From DASSUW01 sp963844405 (GTDB taxonomy: Bacteria; Actinomycetota; Thermoleophilia; Solirubrobacterales; Solirubrobacteraceae): 64,000 bases of DNA. Shown piece after piece: positions 8,816 to 18,574 of the stretch. Position 1 is the stretch's first letter. Each line of letters starts with the position of its first letter. The stretch covers positions 1 to 64,000 of the forward strand of contig CAWJNZ010000004.1 of assembly GCA_963844405.1 (NCBI GenBank), given 5' to 3'. The translations under genes were made by a program, and so were the position numbers. The notes beneath the pieces were generated by a model, which had not been told where the DNA came from, made no database searches, and worked only from the letters and a program-made list of their open reading frames with translations.

Positions 8816-10203
8816 TGGCCTTCGGCCGAGGTCGAGACCAGGGAGGCGAGCGGTCCGCCGACGAGCGGGCCCGCGCCGCAGCCGAGCGCGCGGCGCGCCG
8901 GGCGCAGGCACCGCCGCCGCGCGAGACGTTCGGCACCGAGCCGCCGCCGCGCGAGACGTTCGGCACCGAGCCGGTGGGGTGGGGCGACGACCGCCGAGAC
9001 GACCCATACGATGACTCGACGGATGAGCCTGCGCTCGAGCCGACGCCTATCGTGACCGCCGTGCAGGATCGCCCCCCGGCCCCGCGCCGCGTCCCGTCGT
9101 CGCGCCGCCCCGTCCGCCGTCGCCCGCCGCCGCGCCCGCGCGGCAGCGGCTCGTGGGGCCGCCGCATCCTCGCCGTGCTGGCGCTGATCGCCATCCCGGC
9201 CGCGCTGTATCTGATCAACGCGGTCTTCCAGCCCTTCCACGGCGAGGCGGGGGAGGCCGTGCAGGTGTCGATCCCCGAGAACGTCGACGCCGGCACGATC
9301 GGCGACCTGCTGGCCGAGAAGGGCGTCGTCGCCAGCGGGGGCTTCTTCGAGCTCAACGCCACGCTGACCGGCCGCCGCGGCGGCCTGCGCCCGGGCGAGT
9401 ACACGCTGCGGCGCGACATGAGCTACGGCGACGCCATCGCCGCGCTCGAGAAGGGCCCCAAGGTCAAGGTCGTCAAGACCATCGACGTGACGGTGCCCGA
9501 GGGGTTGTCGATCCGTGAGGCCGCCCCGGTGGTCGACAAGGGGCCGCTGCGGGGCAGCTACCGCCGCGCGGCGAGCGAGCGGCGCGTGCTGCGGCGCATC
9601 CGCCGGCTGGGCGCCCCGCGCGGCACGGACACGCCCGAGGGCTTCCTGTTCCCGGCCACCTACACGCTGGTCGCCAACAGCCCGGCGCGCGACCTCGTCA
9701 CCAAGCAGCTGAACGCCTTCGCGGACAACATCAAGGGCGTCGACATGGCGTACGCCGAGCGCAAGAAGCTGACGCCCTACGACGTGCTGATCATCGCCTC
9801 GATGATCGAGCGAGAGGTGCAGATCGACAAGGAGCGCCCGCTGGTGGCGGCGGTCATCTACAACCGCCTCGCCATGGGCGAGCCGCTGGGGATCGACGCG
9901 ACGATCCGCTACGAGAAGCGCAACTGGAGCGAGCCGCTGCGGCAGAGCGAGCTCGACGAGATCACGCCCTACAACACGCGCAAGGTGGCCGGCCTGCCGC
10001 CGACGCCGATCGGCAACCCCGGCCGGGCGTCGCTCGAGGCCGCCGCCAACCCGGCCCGCGAGGACTACCTCTTCTACGTGATCAAGCCGTGCGGCAAGGG
10101 CGCGCACGTCTTCTCGTCGAGCAGCGCCGACTTCGAGCGCGACGTCGCGGCCTACGAGGCCAAGCGCCAGGAGCTCGGCGGGCGCTCGCCAGTCGACTGT
10201 TGA
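8815..10203 (+). CDS. mltG: Endolytic murein transglycosylase MltG (YceG-like)
   Basis: A 462-residue single-pass membrane protein that cleaves nascent peptidoglycan glycan strands and sets their length. The first ~110 residues are a disordered Pro/Arg-rich cytoplasmic region containing an exact duplication of PPPRETFGTE. A membrane helix follows (ILAVLALIAIPAALYLI). The YceG domain then shows VSIPENVDAGTIGDLL, TPEGFLFPATY, the catalytic-region IASMIEREV, and GLPPTPIGNPG near the end. The long charged N-terminus is typical of actinobacterial MltG. The ATG overlaps the stop of the coiled-coil gene, and its own stop overlaps the aroE TTG, which argues for translational coupling. Confidence 0.93.
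   Translation: MAFGRGRDQGGERSADERARAAAERAARRAQAPPPRETFGTEPPPRETFGTEPVGWGDDRRDDPYDDSTDEPALEPTPIVTAVQDRPPAPRRVPSSRRPVRRRPPPRPRGSGSWGRRILAVLALIAIPAALYLINAVFQPFHGEAGEAVQVSIPENVDAGTIGDLLAEKGVVASGGFFELNATLTGRRGGLRPGEYTLRRDMSYGDAIAALEKGPKVKVVKTIDVTVPEGLSIREAAPVVDKGPLRGSYRRAASERRVLRRIRRLGAPRGTDTPEGFLFPATYTLVANSPARDLVTKQLNAFADNIKGVDMAYAERKKLTPYDVLIIASMIEREVQIDKERPLVAAVIYNRLAMGEPLGIDATIRYEKRNWSEPLRQSELDEITPYNTRKVAGLPPTPIGNPGRASLEAAANPAREDYLFYVIKPCGKGAHVFSSSSADFERDVAAYEAKRQELGGRSPVDC
8911..8970 (+). repeat. Exact 30-bp tandem duplication inside mltG
   Basis: Bases 8911-8940 are repeated exactly at 8941-8970, encoding PPPRETFGTE twice in the disordered N-terminal region. The lack of any divergence suggests a young slippage event. 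Confidence 0.95.
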
Positions 10204-10995
10204 CGACCTACCTCGGCGTCTGCGGCTGGCCCGTGGCGCACTCCCGCTCGCCGCAGATGCACAACGCCGCGCTCGCGGCCGTGGGGCTGCGCGACTGGCG
10301 CTACCTCCGGCTGCCGCTGCCGCCGGACCTCTTCGCGGAGGCCGTGCGCGCGCTGCCGGCGGCCGGCTTCCGCGGGGTCAACGTGACGATCCCGCACAAG
10401 GAGGCGGCGCTGGCGCTGGCCGACGACGCCACCGACGCGGCGCGGGCGATCGGCGCCGCCAACACGCTGACCTTCGAGGACGGCCGGATCGCGGCCGACA
10501 ACACGGATGCCCCGGGGCTGCTGGCCGCGATCGGCGAGCCGGTCGCGGGCCGGGCCGCGCTGGTGCTGGGGGCCGGGGGAGCGGGCCGCGCCGCGGCGTG
10601 GGCGCTGCGGGCGGCGGGAGCGCAGGTGGCGGTCTGGAACCGGACCCCGGAGCGCGCGCGGGTGCTGGCGGGCGAGCTCGGCGTGCGGGCCGTGGAGGCG
10701 GGCGAGGCCGCCGACATCGTCGTCAACTGCACGTCGGTGGGCCTCGAGGGGGTCAGGACCCGTTCAAGGCCCTTCCGGTCGGGGCCGATGAACTAGGTGC
10801 CGGAAGCCTGGTGGTGGACATGGTCTACCGGGCCGGCGGCACGCGGTTCCTCGAAGCGGCAAGAACGCGAGGGGCGCGCGTGGTCGACGGTCTGGAGATC
10901 CTGGTCGCCCAAGGCGCTGCGTCGTTCGAGCGCTGGACCGGCATGGAGGCGCCGCGCGAGGCGATGCGCGAGGCCGCCACGACCATCGCCATCAC

Positions 10996-10999
<4 letters not shown>
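10200..10999 (+). CDS. aroE: Shikimate dehydrogenase (single apparent frameshift)
   Basis: NADP-dependent reduction of 3-dehydroshikimate to shikimate. The N-terminal substrate domain shows GWPVAHSRSPQMHNAAL and GVNVTIPHKE, including the catalytic lysine. The nucleotide domain shows LVLGAGGAGRAAAWAL and NRTPERA. Near 10750 the frame changes within a run of five G: the upstream frame ends at 10796, while the family continuation DPFKALPV and LVVDMVYR reads in another frame to 10999. One missing G explains it. The TTG start overlaps the mltG stop, and its own stop overlaps the pilB ATG. Its place between mltG and pilB, away from aroC/aroKB/aroQ at 36-39 kb, is unusual. Confidence 0.85.
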
Positions 11000-12798
<1,799 letters not shown>

Positions 12799-12799
12799 C

Positions 12800-12822
12800 G
12801 TAAGGGGGCCAGGCCCCCTTAC
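12800..12822 (+). repeat. Perfect palindromic hairpin, copy 1
   Basis: GTAAGGGGGCC, a single A, then GGCCCCCTTAC: 11-bp perfect arms starting two bases after the pilB stop. It has no T tract. It is repeated almost identically 22 bases downstream. It could attenuate read-through between pilB and pilT or belong to a dispersed hairpin family. Confidence 0.8.
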
Positions 12823-12844
12823 ACGCTTACGATTCGTGCGTGCC

Positions 12845-12865
12845 TAAGGGGGCCAGGCCCCCTTA
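12845..12865 (+). repeat. Perfect palindromic hairpin, copy 2
   Basis: TAAGGGGGCC, A, GGCCCCCTTA: the same hairpin with 10-bp arms, in the pilB-pilT spacer and upstream of the pilT promoter-like site. Confidence 0.8.
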
Positions 12866-12882
12866 CCTGGGGTGAAGACCCC

Positions 12883-12910
12883 TTCAGGAGGGCGGTCGCC
12901 GTGCCGATGT
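12883..12910 (+). promoter_or_regulatory. Sigma-28-like promoter before pilT
   Basis: TTCAG, 15 bases, GCCGATGT (12903-12910), then 8 bases to the pilT GTG. The spacer and start distance match the stronger copies; the -35 is imperfect. Confidence 0.5.
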
Positions 12911-12918
12911 AATGGCTC

Positions 12919-14028
12919 GTGAGCCTCGACTTCTCCGAACTTCTCCTCGCGGTCGTCAAGCAGAAGGCGTCCGACCTGCACATCACGGCCGGGTCCCCGC
13001 CGATGCTCCGCGTTCGCGGCTCGCTGGTACCGATCGAGGGCGTGCCGTCGCTGACGCCCACCGACACGCGCGAGTTCATCTACGCGATCCTCAACAACTC
13101 GCAGCGCCAGCGTCTCGAGACCGACTGGCAGCTCGACTTCGCGTACTCGATCCCCGGCGTCGGCCGCTTCCGCGTCAACACGTACTTCCAGCGCAGCACC
13201 ATCGGTGCCGCCTTCCGCCTGATCCCGACCGAGACGGTGCCGATCGAGAAGCTCGGCCTGCCGTCGGTCGTCCGCAGCTTCGGCAAGAAGCCGCGCGGGA
13301 TCGTGCTCGTGACCGGCCCGACCGGCTCCGGCAAGTCGACGACGCTGGCCTCGCTGATCAACGAGATCAACGAGACGCGCGACGAGCACATCATGACGAT
13401 CGAGGACCCGATCGAGTTCCTGCACTCGCACAAGCGCTGCATCGTCAACCAGCGCGAGCTGGGCGCCGACGCGCCGTCCTTCTCGCTCGCGCTCAAGGCC
13501 GCGCTGCGCCAGGACCCCGACGTGATCCTCGTCGGCGAGATGCGCGACATGGAGACGATCGGCACGGCGCTGACCGCGGCCGAGACCGGCCACCTCGTCT
13601 TCGCCACGCTCCACACGCAGGACGCGCCGCAGACGATCGACCGAATCATCGACGTCTTCCCGCCCGCCCAGCAGGGCCAGGTCCGCGCGCAGCTCGCGAT
13701 CGGGCTCCAGGGCATCGTCACCCAGACGCTGATCCCGACCGCCGACGGCCAGGGCCGCTGCGTGGCCGCCGAGGTGCTCGTCCCGACCCCGGGCGTCCGC
13801 AACCTGATCCGCGAGGGCAAGACGCACCAGATCTACTCGCTGATCCAGACCGGCGCCCAGCACGGCATGCAGACCATGGACGCCTCGCTGGCCGGCCTGG
13901 TCCGCGAGCAGAGGATCACGATGGTCGCCGCCGAGGCCCGCTCCTCCGAGCCGGCCGAGATGCGCAAGCTCGTCCACTCCCCGGCCGCAGCCGTCACCTC
14001 GGCGCCCCCGGCTTCGGTGGCCGCCTGA
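12919..14028 (+). CDS. pilT: Type IV pilus retraction ATPase PilT
   Basis: A 369-residue hexameric ATPase that depolymerises the pilus. Visible motifs are KASDLHITAGSPPMLRV at the N-terminus, Walker A GPTGSGKSTTLASL, IEDPIEFLH, Walker B DPDVILVGEMRDMET, the His box ATLHTQDAPQTIDRI, and the retraction-associated AIGLQGIVTQTL. An Ala/Pro-rich tail ends the protein. The GTG start lies 8 bases after a sigma-28-like -10 with no Shine-Dalgarno sequence, suggesting a leaderless message. Its stop overlaps the pilC ATG by one base. Confidence 0.96.
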   Translation: MSLDFSELLLAVVKQKASDLHITAGSPPMLRVRGSLVPIEGVPSLTPTDTREFIYAILNNSQRQRLETDWQLDFAYSIPGVGRFRVNTYFQRSTIGAAFRLIPTETVPIEKLGLPSVVRSFGKKPRGIVLVTGPTGSGKSTTLASLINEINETRDEHIMTIEDPIEFLHSHKRCIVNQRELGADAPSFSLALKAALRQDPDVILVGEMRDMETIGTALTAAETGHLVFATLHTQDAPQTIDRIIDVFPPAQQGQVRAQLAIGLQGIVTQTLIPTADGQGRCVAAEVLVPTPGVRNLIREGKTHQIYSLIQTGAQHGMQTMDASLAGLVREQRITMVAAEARSSEPAEMRKLVHSPAAAVTSAPPASVAA

Positions 14029-15242
14029 TGGCCGCCGCGACCTTCACCTACAAGGCGGTCGACGCGTCGGGCATCCCGTCGACCGGCGAGATCGTCGGCG
14101 CCACCAAGGACGCCGTGACCGAGGAGCTCAAGGCCCGTGGCCTGACGGTCATGGACCTCAAGGAGAAGAAGGGCGCACTCAGCGCCGAGATCACGATCTT
14201 CAAGCGCGTCAAGGCCAACGAGCTGACGATCATGACCCGCCAGCTGGCGACCATGATCGCCTCGGGCATGACGCTCCTGCGCGCGTTCTACGTGCTCGAG
14301 GAGCAGATCGAGAACAAGCTGCTGCGCGAGACCGTCGGCGCCGTCCGCGAGGACATCGAGTCCGGCCTCTCCTTCTCGGAGGCGCTCGGCAAGCACCCGA
14401 AGATCTTCAACCCGCTGTACGTCGCGATGGTCCGCGCCGGCGAGGCCGGCGGCGTGCTCGAGCAGTCGCTCGAGCGGATCTCCGACCAGCTGGAGAAGGA
14501 CGACTCCCTGCGGCGCCAGGTCAAGTCGGCGATGGCCTACCCGACCGTCGTCCTGACCTTCGCCTTCGCCGTCCTCATCGGCCTGATCGCCTTCATCGTC
14601 CCGGTCTTCGTGGGCGTCTTCGAGGACTTCGGCGGCGAGCTGCCGCTGATCACCAAGTTCACGGTGAACCTGTCCAACTTCGTGACCGGCCGGTGGTACA
14701 TCCTGATCGCGATCGTGGTCGGCGCCATCGTCGGCTTCCGCAAGTGGCGTAAGTCCGACTTCGGCCGTCCCCAGTGGGATCGCCTGCGCCTGCGGATCCC
14801 GTTCAAGATCGGCCAGACCGTCCAGAAGATCGCGCTCGCCCGCTGGTCGCGGACCTTCTCCGCCATGTACTCGGCCGGCGTGCCGATCATGCAGGCGATC
14901 GAGGTGACCGGCCAGACCGGCGGCAACGCCGTGCTCGAGGACGCCATGGAAGCGGTCATCGAGTCGGTCAAGTCCGGCGGCTCGATCGCGGCGCCGCTCA
15001 AGGACGCCCCGATCTTCCCGGCCATGGTCGCCCAGATGATCGCCGTCGGCGAGGAGACGGGCAACCTCGACACCATGCTCACCAAGGTCGCGGACTTCTA
15101 CGAGGACGAGGTCGCCGCGGCCATCAAGGCCCTGACCTCCATCCTCGAGCCCGTCATGATCGTGCTCGTGGGCGGGATCGTCGGCTTCATCGTCGTGGCG
15201 ATGTACATGCCGATGTTCAAGGTCTACGACGCCATCCAGTAG
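14028..15242 (+). CDS. pilC: Type IV pilus inner membrane platform PilC
   Basis: A 404-residue polytopic platform protein (GspF family) linking the motor ATPases to pilus assembly. Two tandem T2SSF domains are visible: the first begins at TIMTRQLATMIASGMTLLRA, the second at WSRTFSAMYSAGVPIMQAIEV. Membrane helices lie near residues 170-195 (VLTFAFAVLIGLIAFIVPVF), 220-240 and at the C-terminus (MIVLVGGIVGFIVVAMYMPMF). FKRVKANEL before the first domain matches the usual PilC N-terminal linker. It is coupled to pilT and followed by a terminator-like hairpin. Confidence 0.96.
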   Translation: MAAATFTYKAVDASGIPSTGEIVGATKDAVTEELKARGLTVMDLKEKKGALSAEITIFKRVKANELTIMTRQLATMIASGMTLLRAFYVLEEQIENKLLRETVGAVREDIESGLSFSEALGKHPKIFNPLYVAMVRAGEAGGVLEQSLERISDQLEKDDSLRRQVKSAMAYPTVVLTFAFAVLIGLIAFIVPVFVGVFEDFGGELPLITKFTVNLSNFVTGRWYILIAIVVGAIVGFRKWRKSDFGRPQWDRLRLRIPFKIGQTVQKIALARWSRTFSAMYSAGVPIMQAIEVTGQTGGNAVLEDAMEAVIESVKSGGSIAAPLKDAPIFPAMVAQMIAVGEETGNLDTMLTKVADFYEDEVAAAIKALTSILEPVMIVLVGGIVGFIVVAMYMPMFKVYDAIQ

Positions 15243-15254
15243 GACGCGGCTGCA

Positions 15255-15280
15255 CGCGGCGGGTCGCTCGGCCCGCCGCG
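15255..15280 (+). terminator. Hairpin after pilC
   Basis: CGCGGCGGG, an 8-base loop, CCCGCCGCG: perfect 9-bp arms 13 bases after the pilC stop. No T run follows, as is common in very GC-rich actinobacteria. Confidence 0.5.
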
Positions 15281-15312
15281 AGTCGTTCGGAGCGTCTGTC
15301 TCGCCGAACGCC

Positions 15313-15318
15313 TACACT
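15313..15318 (+). promoter_or_regulatory. -10 element TACACT
   Basis: TACACT lies 8 bases before the GTG of the following lipoprotein, in the leaderless arrangement common here. Confidence 0.35.
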
Positions 15319-15326
15319 GCTGATCG

Positions 15327-16081
15327 GTGGGAGGAACTGCGCGGTGGCGACACGGTAGCTCCGTGGCTGTGGCCGGAATCGTGCTGCTGGCCGGTCCCGG
15401 CTGCGGGGGCGGCGGTGACAGCGGGGCGGTGGAGCAGCGCAAGCCCGCGCGCCAGCTGACGGCCGCGGACCTCGCCGGTACGCGCGAGACCTGGTCGGCG
15501 CAGAGCTCTGAAGGCCGGCTCGCGCTGACCCGCATCTGCAAGGTGCAGGCTGCGCAGGCCGCCCAGGAGCAGGCGCTTGCGGAGCCTTCAATCTGGAGGC
15601 AGTCGACGCCGGCCCTGACGCCTCGCGGGCGGTGTACGCCCTCGACAACGAGGACCTGATGGCCGCGATCGACCGCAGCCTGAAGGCGGCGCCCGAAAGG
15701 ACGATCGCGCAGACTTGCGAGGCCGTCGCCCGACCCGAGGACACGACCGTCGACCTCGACGGCCCCGTGCGAGAGGCCCCCGAGCTCGGGCCGACCGCGT
15801 ACCTCGCCTCGGCGAGGAGGGCGCTCCGCCTATCGGGCACGGTGAAGCCGGCCGGTGAAGACGCCCGGATCGACATCTGGCGCAACACGAGCACCGGTTG
15901 GGAGATCTTCGACGGGATGCCCGCCGAGCCTGACGGGAGCTTCGAGGCCGTGCTACCGGCGTACCGGGCCAGGAGCAACGTCTACCGCTTGGACGCTGTT
16001 GGCCGAGGGGCGACGCGCTCGCACATCGTCGAGATCTACTTCGACCGGCCACCTTCCCCGGTCGATCCAGAAGTGGACTAA
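15327..16081 (+). CDS. Putative lipoprotein, unknown function (apparent frameshift)
   Basis: Two overlapping open segments (15327-15659 and 15632-16081) appear to be one gene of ~250 codons. Near 15586 a one-base loss moves the reading to FNLEAVDAGPDASRAVYAL, which joins smoothly to the second segment. The N-terminus has a basic start and a hydrophobic stretch (SVAVAGIVLLAGPGC), a plausible though non-canonical lipobox followed by a Gly run, suggesting an exported lipid-anchored protein. The C-terminal part (LRLSGTVKPAGEDARIDIW, GSFEAVLPAY) resembles a beta-sandwich of carboxypeptidase-regulatory-like type, but this is only an impression. The stop overlaps the toxin-antitoxin operator. Confidence 0.55.
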
Positions 16082-16097
16082 GCGGACTAAGTCCACT
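16072..16097 (+). promoter_or_regulatory. Operator palindrome of the toxin-antitoxin pair
   Basis: AGTGGACT, 10 bases, AGTCCACT: perfect 8-bp inverted arms, with GGACTAAG also repeated directly inside. The right arm abuts TACGCT (16097-16102), a -10-like site 6 bases before the antitoxin ATG. This suits autorepression by the Phd-type antitoxin. Confidence 0.6.
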
Positions 16098-16108
16098 ACG
16101 CTGAGCGC

Positions 16109-16336
16109 ATGGACGCCGTCTCGATTCATGAGGCCAAGACGCAGTTCTCGCGGCTGGTGGCGCGCGCCGAGGCCGGCGAGGAGATCGTGGTCCGCCGCGG
16201 CGCGAAACCGGTGGCCAAGATCGTCGCCTACCGCGTTCCGACGACGCCTCGCCGCCCTGGAGCGCTGAAGGGCCAGATCGTCATCGCCGACGACTTCGAC
16301 GAGACGCCGGACGAGTTCGCCGAGTACACGGCGTGA
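16109..16336 (+). CDS. Phd/YefM-family antitoxin
   Basis: A 75-residue antitoxin. The N-terminus SIHEAKTQFSRLVARAEAGEEIVVRRGAKPVAKIV is a textbook Phd/YefM DNA-binding fold; the acidic tail (DDFDETPDEFAEYTA) is the expected toxin-neutralising segment. It overlaps the downstream toxin by 4 bases and is preceded by a palindromic operator. The pair is small and self-contained, as in mobile or stabilising modules, but no mobile-element boundary is visible. Confidence 0.88.
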   Translation: MDAVSIHEAKTQFSRLVARAEAGEEIVVRRGAKPVAKIVAYRVPTTPRRPGALKGQIVIADDFDETPDEFAEYTA

Positions 16337-16710
16337 GCGGCCTGCTCGTCGACACGCACGCGCTGCTGTGGTGGCTGACCGACGACCCGGCGCTCTCAGC
16401 GCCGGCCCGCGACGCGCTCGCCGATCCCGGCAACGAGCCGTTCGTGAGCGCGGCGAGTGTGTGGGAGATCGCCATCAAGCAGTCCCTCGGGAAGCTCGAG
16501 GCACCTGATGACCTGCCGGAGCGGATCGCCGACGAGGGGTTCGCGTGGCTGCCGATCAGCCCCACACATGCCTGGCAGGTGCGCGACCTGCCTGCGCACC
16601 ACGGCGACCCCTTCGACCGTCTGCTGATCGCCCAGGCGCTCACCGAGCGCCTGCCCATCGTCACCGCCGACCAACGCTTCAACGACTACGGCGTCGAAGT
16701 CCGCTGGTGA
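16333..16710 (+). CDS. PIN-domain toxin (VapC-like)
   Basis: A 125-residue PIN-domain RNase. The acidic active-site residues appear in LLVDTHALLWW (first Asp), SVWEIAIK (Glu), HHGDPFDRLLIAQA (Asp) and IVTADQRF (Asp). The type with HALLWW and HGDPFDR is usually paired with Phd-type antitoxins, as here. It would cleave RNA when released from the antitoxin. Start is GTG at 16333, overlapping the antitoxin stop. It converges with phoD, only 4 bases away. Confidence 0.9.
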   Translation: MSGLLVDTHALLWWLTDDPALSAPARDALADPGNEPFVSAASVWEIAIKQSLGKLEAPDDLPERIADEGFAWLPISPTHAWQVRDLPAHHGDPFDRLLIAQALTERLPIVTADQRFNDYGVEVRW

Positions 16711-16714
16711 CCGC

Positions 16715-18166
16715 TTAGGCCCGCGTCACACCCGGGCGGCCGGCCTCCATGGCGAAGGTCGCCTGGGTCGCCACGGCCGGCAGCCGCTTCGTCTCATCGT
16801 CGATGACCCGCATCCGAGCGACCGCCCGCTGCCGCGTGACGTCGAGGACCATGTAGCCGCGCTGGGTACCGTCGCCGTGCTTGATGTGCGGGTTGTCGCG
16901 CAGCACGGCCGCGACCTCGCTGGGCTCCTGCCCGCGAGGCGAGGTGATGGAGGTGCCGCAGAGCTCGGCGGCGACGGCCTCGGCGTCGGCGTCGTCGAAG
17001 TCGAGCTTGAGGTCGGAGGCGTAGTTGACGTGGCGGTCGCCGGTGACGACGACGCAGCTCCGCGCGCCGCTGTCGCTCATCGTCTGCAGGAGCCGCTGCC
17101 GCGAGGCGGGGTAGCCGTCCCAGCCGTCGGTCCACACGCGCCGGCGGCCGTTCCGCACGACGGTCGCGCGCGTCATCAGCGTCTGCTGGGCGATCACGTT
17201 CCAGCGATCCGGGACCGCGGCGATGCCGTCCCGCAGCCATCGCGACTGCGCGCTGCCGAGCATCGTGCGCCCGGGCGCCAGGAGCTCCGGGCAGCCCTCG
17301 TCGACCACGCTCCCTCCGCCACTGCCCGGCGGGGGACACGCCTGCGGCGTGCGGAACTGGCGGCCGTCGAGCACGTGGAGGCGCGCCAGGATGCCCCAGT
17401 CGAACCGGTTGTGCAGCCGCGGCGCGGCGAAGTCGACGTTCGCCGGCGCCCGCACCGGCATGTGCTCGAAGTAGGCGCGGTAGGCGGCCGTGCGCCGGCG
17501 CAGGAAGTTCGGGCGCAGGGTGGAGGCCTGGTTGCCGGCGTAGTCGTTGTCGACCTCGTGGTCGTCCCACGTGACCAGCCACGGGACCGCCGCGTGCAGG
17601 CGCTGGAGGTCCGGGTCGGTCTTGTACTGGGCGTGCCGGTTGCGGTACTCGGTGAGCGTCTGCGTCTCGTCGCCGATGTGCAGGCGCACGCGTCCGGGCC
17701 GCGCCGGGCCCTCGTAGATGTAGTCGCCCAGGAACGCGACGAGGTCGACGTCCTCCGCGAGCAGATGCCGGTACGCCCCGAAGAACCCGACCTCGAAGTG
17801 CTGGCACGACGCGACCCCGCAGCGCAGGGAGGAGACGGCGGCGTCCGGGGCCGGGGCGGTGCGCGTGCGCCCGACCGGGCTGAGGTGGCCGCTGGCGCGG
17901 AAGCGGAAGAAGTACCGGTGCGCCGGCTCGAGGCGGCGGACGTCGACGTGCACGCTGTGCGCTCGCGCGGGTACCGCTTCCACGCGGCCGCGCCGGGCGA
18001 TCCGGCGGAAGCGCTCGTCGTGCGCGACCTCCCAGTCGACCGCCACGCGACGGTTCCCGATGCCGCCGCCGTCCAGCGGCCGCGGGGCCAGGCGCGTCCA
18101 GATGACCACCGCGGTCGGGAGCGGAGCGCCCGACGCGACCCCGAGCGTGAACGGGTTCGGCGGCAT
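16715..18166 (-). CDS. phoD: PhoD-like alkaline phosphatase/phosphodiesterase
   Basis: A 483-residue PhoD-family metallophosphoesterase. Visible family features are NPFTLGVASGAPLPTAVVIWTRL at the N-terminus, FLGDYIYEG, TWDDHEVDNDYAGN (metal ligands), RFRTPQACP, LGSAQSRWLRDGI, VVTGDRHVNY and SITSPRG. The usual Tat signal peptide is absent, and an in-frame TAG lies five codons upstream of the ATG, so the protein as read starts at the catalytic region and may be cytoplasmic. It follows arsC by 12 bases in the same direction and could be the third gene of an arsenic operon. TAGGCT (18176-18181, reverse) 9 bases before the ATG may also give it its own leaderless promoter. Confidence 0.85.
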   Translation of the reverse strand: MPPNPFTLGVASGAPLPTAVVIWTRLAPRPLDGGGIGNRRVAVDWEVAHDERFRRIARRGRVEAVPARAHSVHVDVRRLEPAHRYFFRFRASGHLSPVGRTRTAPAPDAAVSSLRCGVASCQHFEVGFFGAYRHLLAEDVDLVAFLGDYIYEGPARPGRVRLHIGDETQTLTEYRNRHAQYKTDPDLQRLHAAVPWLVTWDDHEVDNDYAGNQASTLRPNFLRRRTAAYRAYFEHMPVRAPANVDFAAPRLHNRFDWGILARLHVLDGRQFRTPQACPPPGSGGGSVVDEGCPELLAPGRTMLGSAQSRWLRDGIAAVPDRWNVIAQQTLMTRATVVRNGRRRVWTDGWDGYPASRQRLLQTMSDSGARSCVVVTGDRHVNYASDLKLDFDDADAEAVAAELCGTSITSPRGQEPSEVAAVLRDNPHIKHGDGTQRGYMVLDVTRQRAVARMRVIDDETKRLPAVATQATFAMEAGRPGVTRA

Positions 18167-18175
18167 GGCGCCCCG

Positions 18176-18181
18176 AGCCTA
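18176..18181 (-). promoter_or_regulatory. -10 element TAGGCT of phoD
   Basis: On the reverse strand TAGGCT overlaps the arsC stop and lies 9 bases before the phoD ATG. Confidence 0.3.
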
Positions 18182-18574
18182 TCCGCGGTCGACCTCCTCG
18201 GCGAGCGCCTTCACGCGCTCGGCGATGTCGTCGCGCGTGGCGCGGACCTCGTCGAGCGGGCGGCCCTTGGGGTCGGGCAGGTCCCAGTCGAGGTAGCGCT
18301 TGCCCGGGATGTAGGGGCATTCGTCGCCGCAGCCCATCGTGACGACCACGTCGGCCTGCTCGGCGAGCTCGCGGGTGAGCCGGCGCGGCGTGCGGCCGGA
18401 GAGGTCGATGCCGAGCTCGCCCATCACCTCGACGACCTCGGGGTGCACGCGGTCTCCCGGCGTGGTGCCGGCCGAGAGCGCGCGGTGGCGTCCGCCCGCC
18501 GCGCGCTCGAACAGGGCCGCGGACATCTGCGAGCGCCCGGCGTTGTGCAGGCAGACGAAGAGGACGGTGGGCAT
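18179..18574 (-). CDS. arsC: Arsenate reductase, low-molecular-weight phosphatase type
   Basis: A 131-residue arsenate reductase. The P-loop VLFVCLHNAGRSQMSAAL carries the catalytic CX5R-type site (CLHNAGRS). TMGCGDECPYIPG provides the second and third cysteines used to resolve arsenate. LDWDLPDPKGRPLDEVR holds the general-acid aspartate. This thioredoxin-linked (or mycothiol-linked) type is common in Gram-positive bacteria. ATG at 18574 overlaps the aquaporin stop, so aqp and arsC are translationally coupled. Confidence 0.93.
   Translation of the reverse strand: MPTVLFVCLHNAGRSQMSAALFERAAGGRHRALSAGTTPGDRVHPEVVEVMGELGIDLSGRTPRRLTRELAEQADVVVTMGCGDECPYIPGKRYLDWDLPDPKGRPLDEVRATRDDIAERVKALAEEVDRG

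Noticed and set aside
12883..12910. Treating CCTTCAGGAGGG before pilT as its ribosome binding site
   Set aside because: It ends about 25 bases before the GTG, too far to serve as a Shine-Dalgarno sequence for that start.
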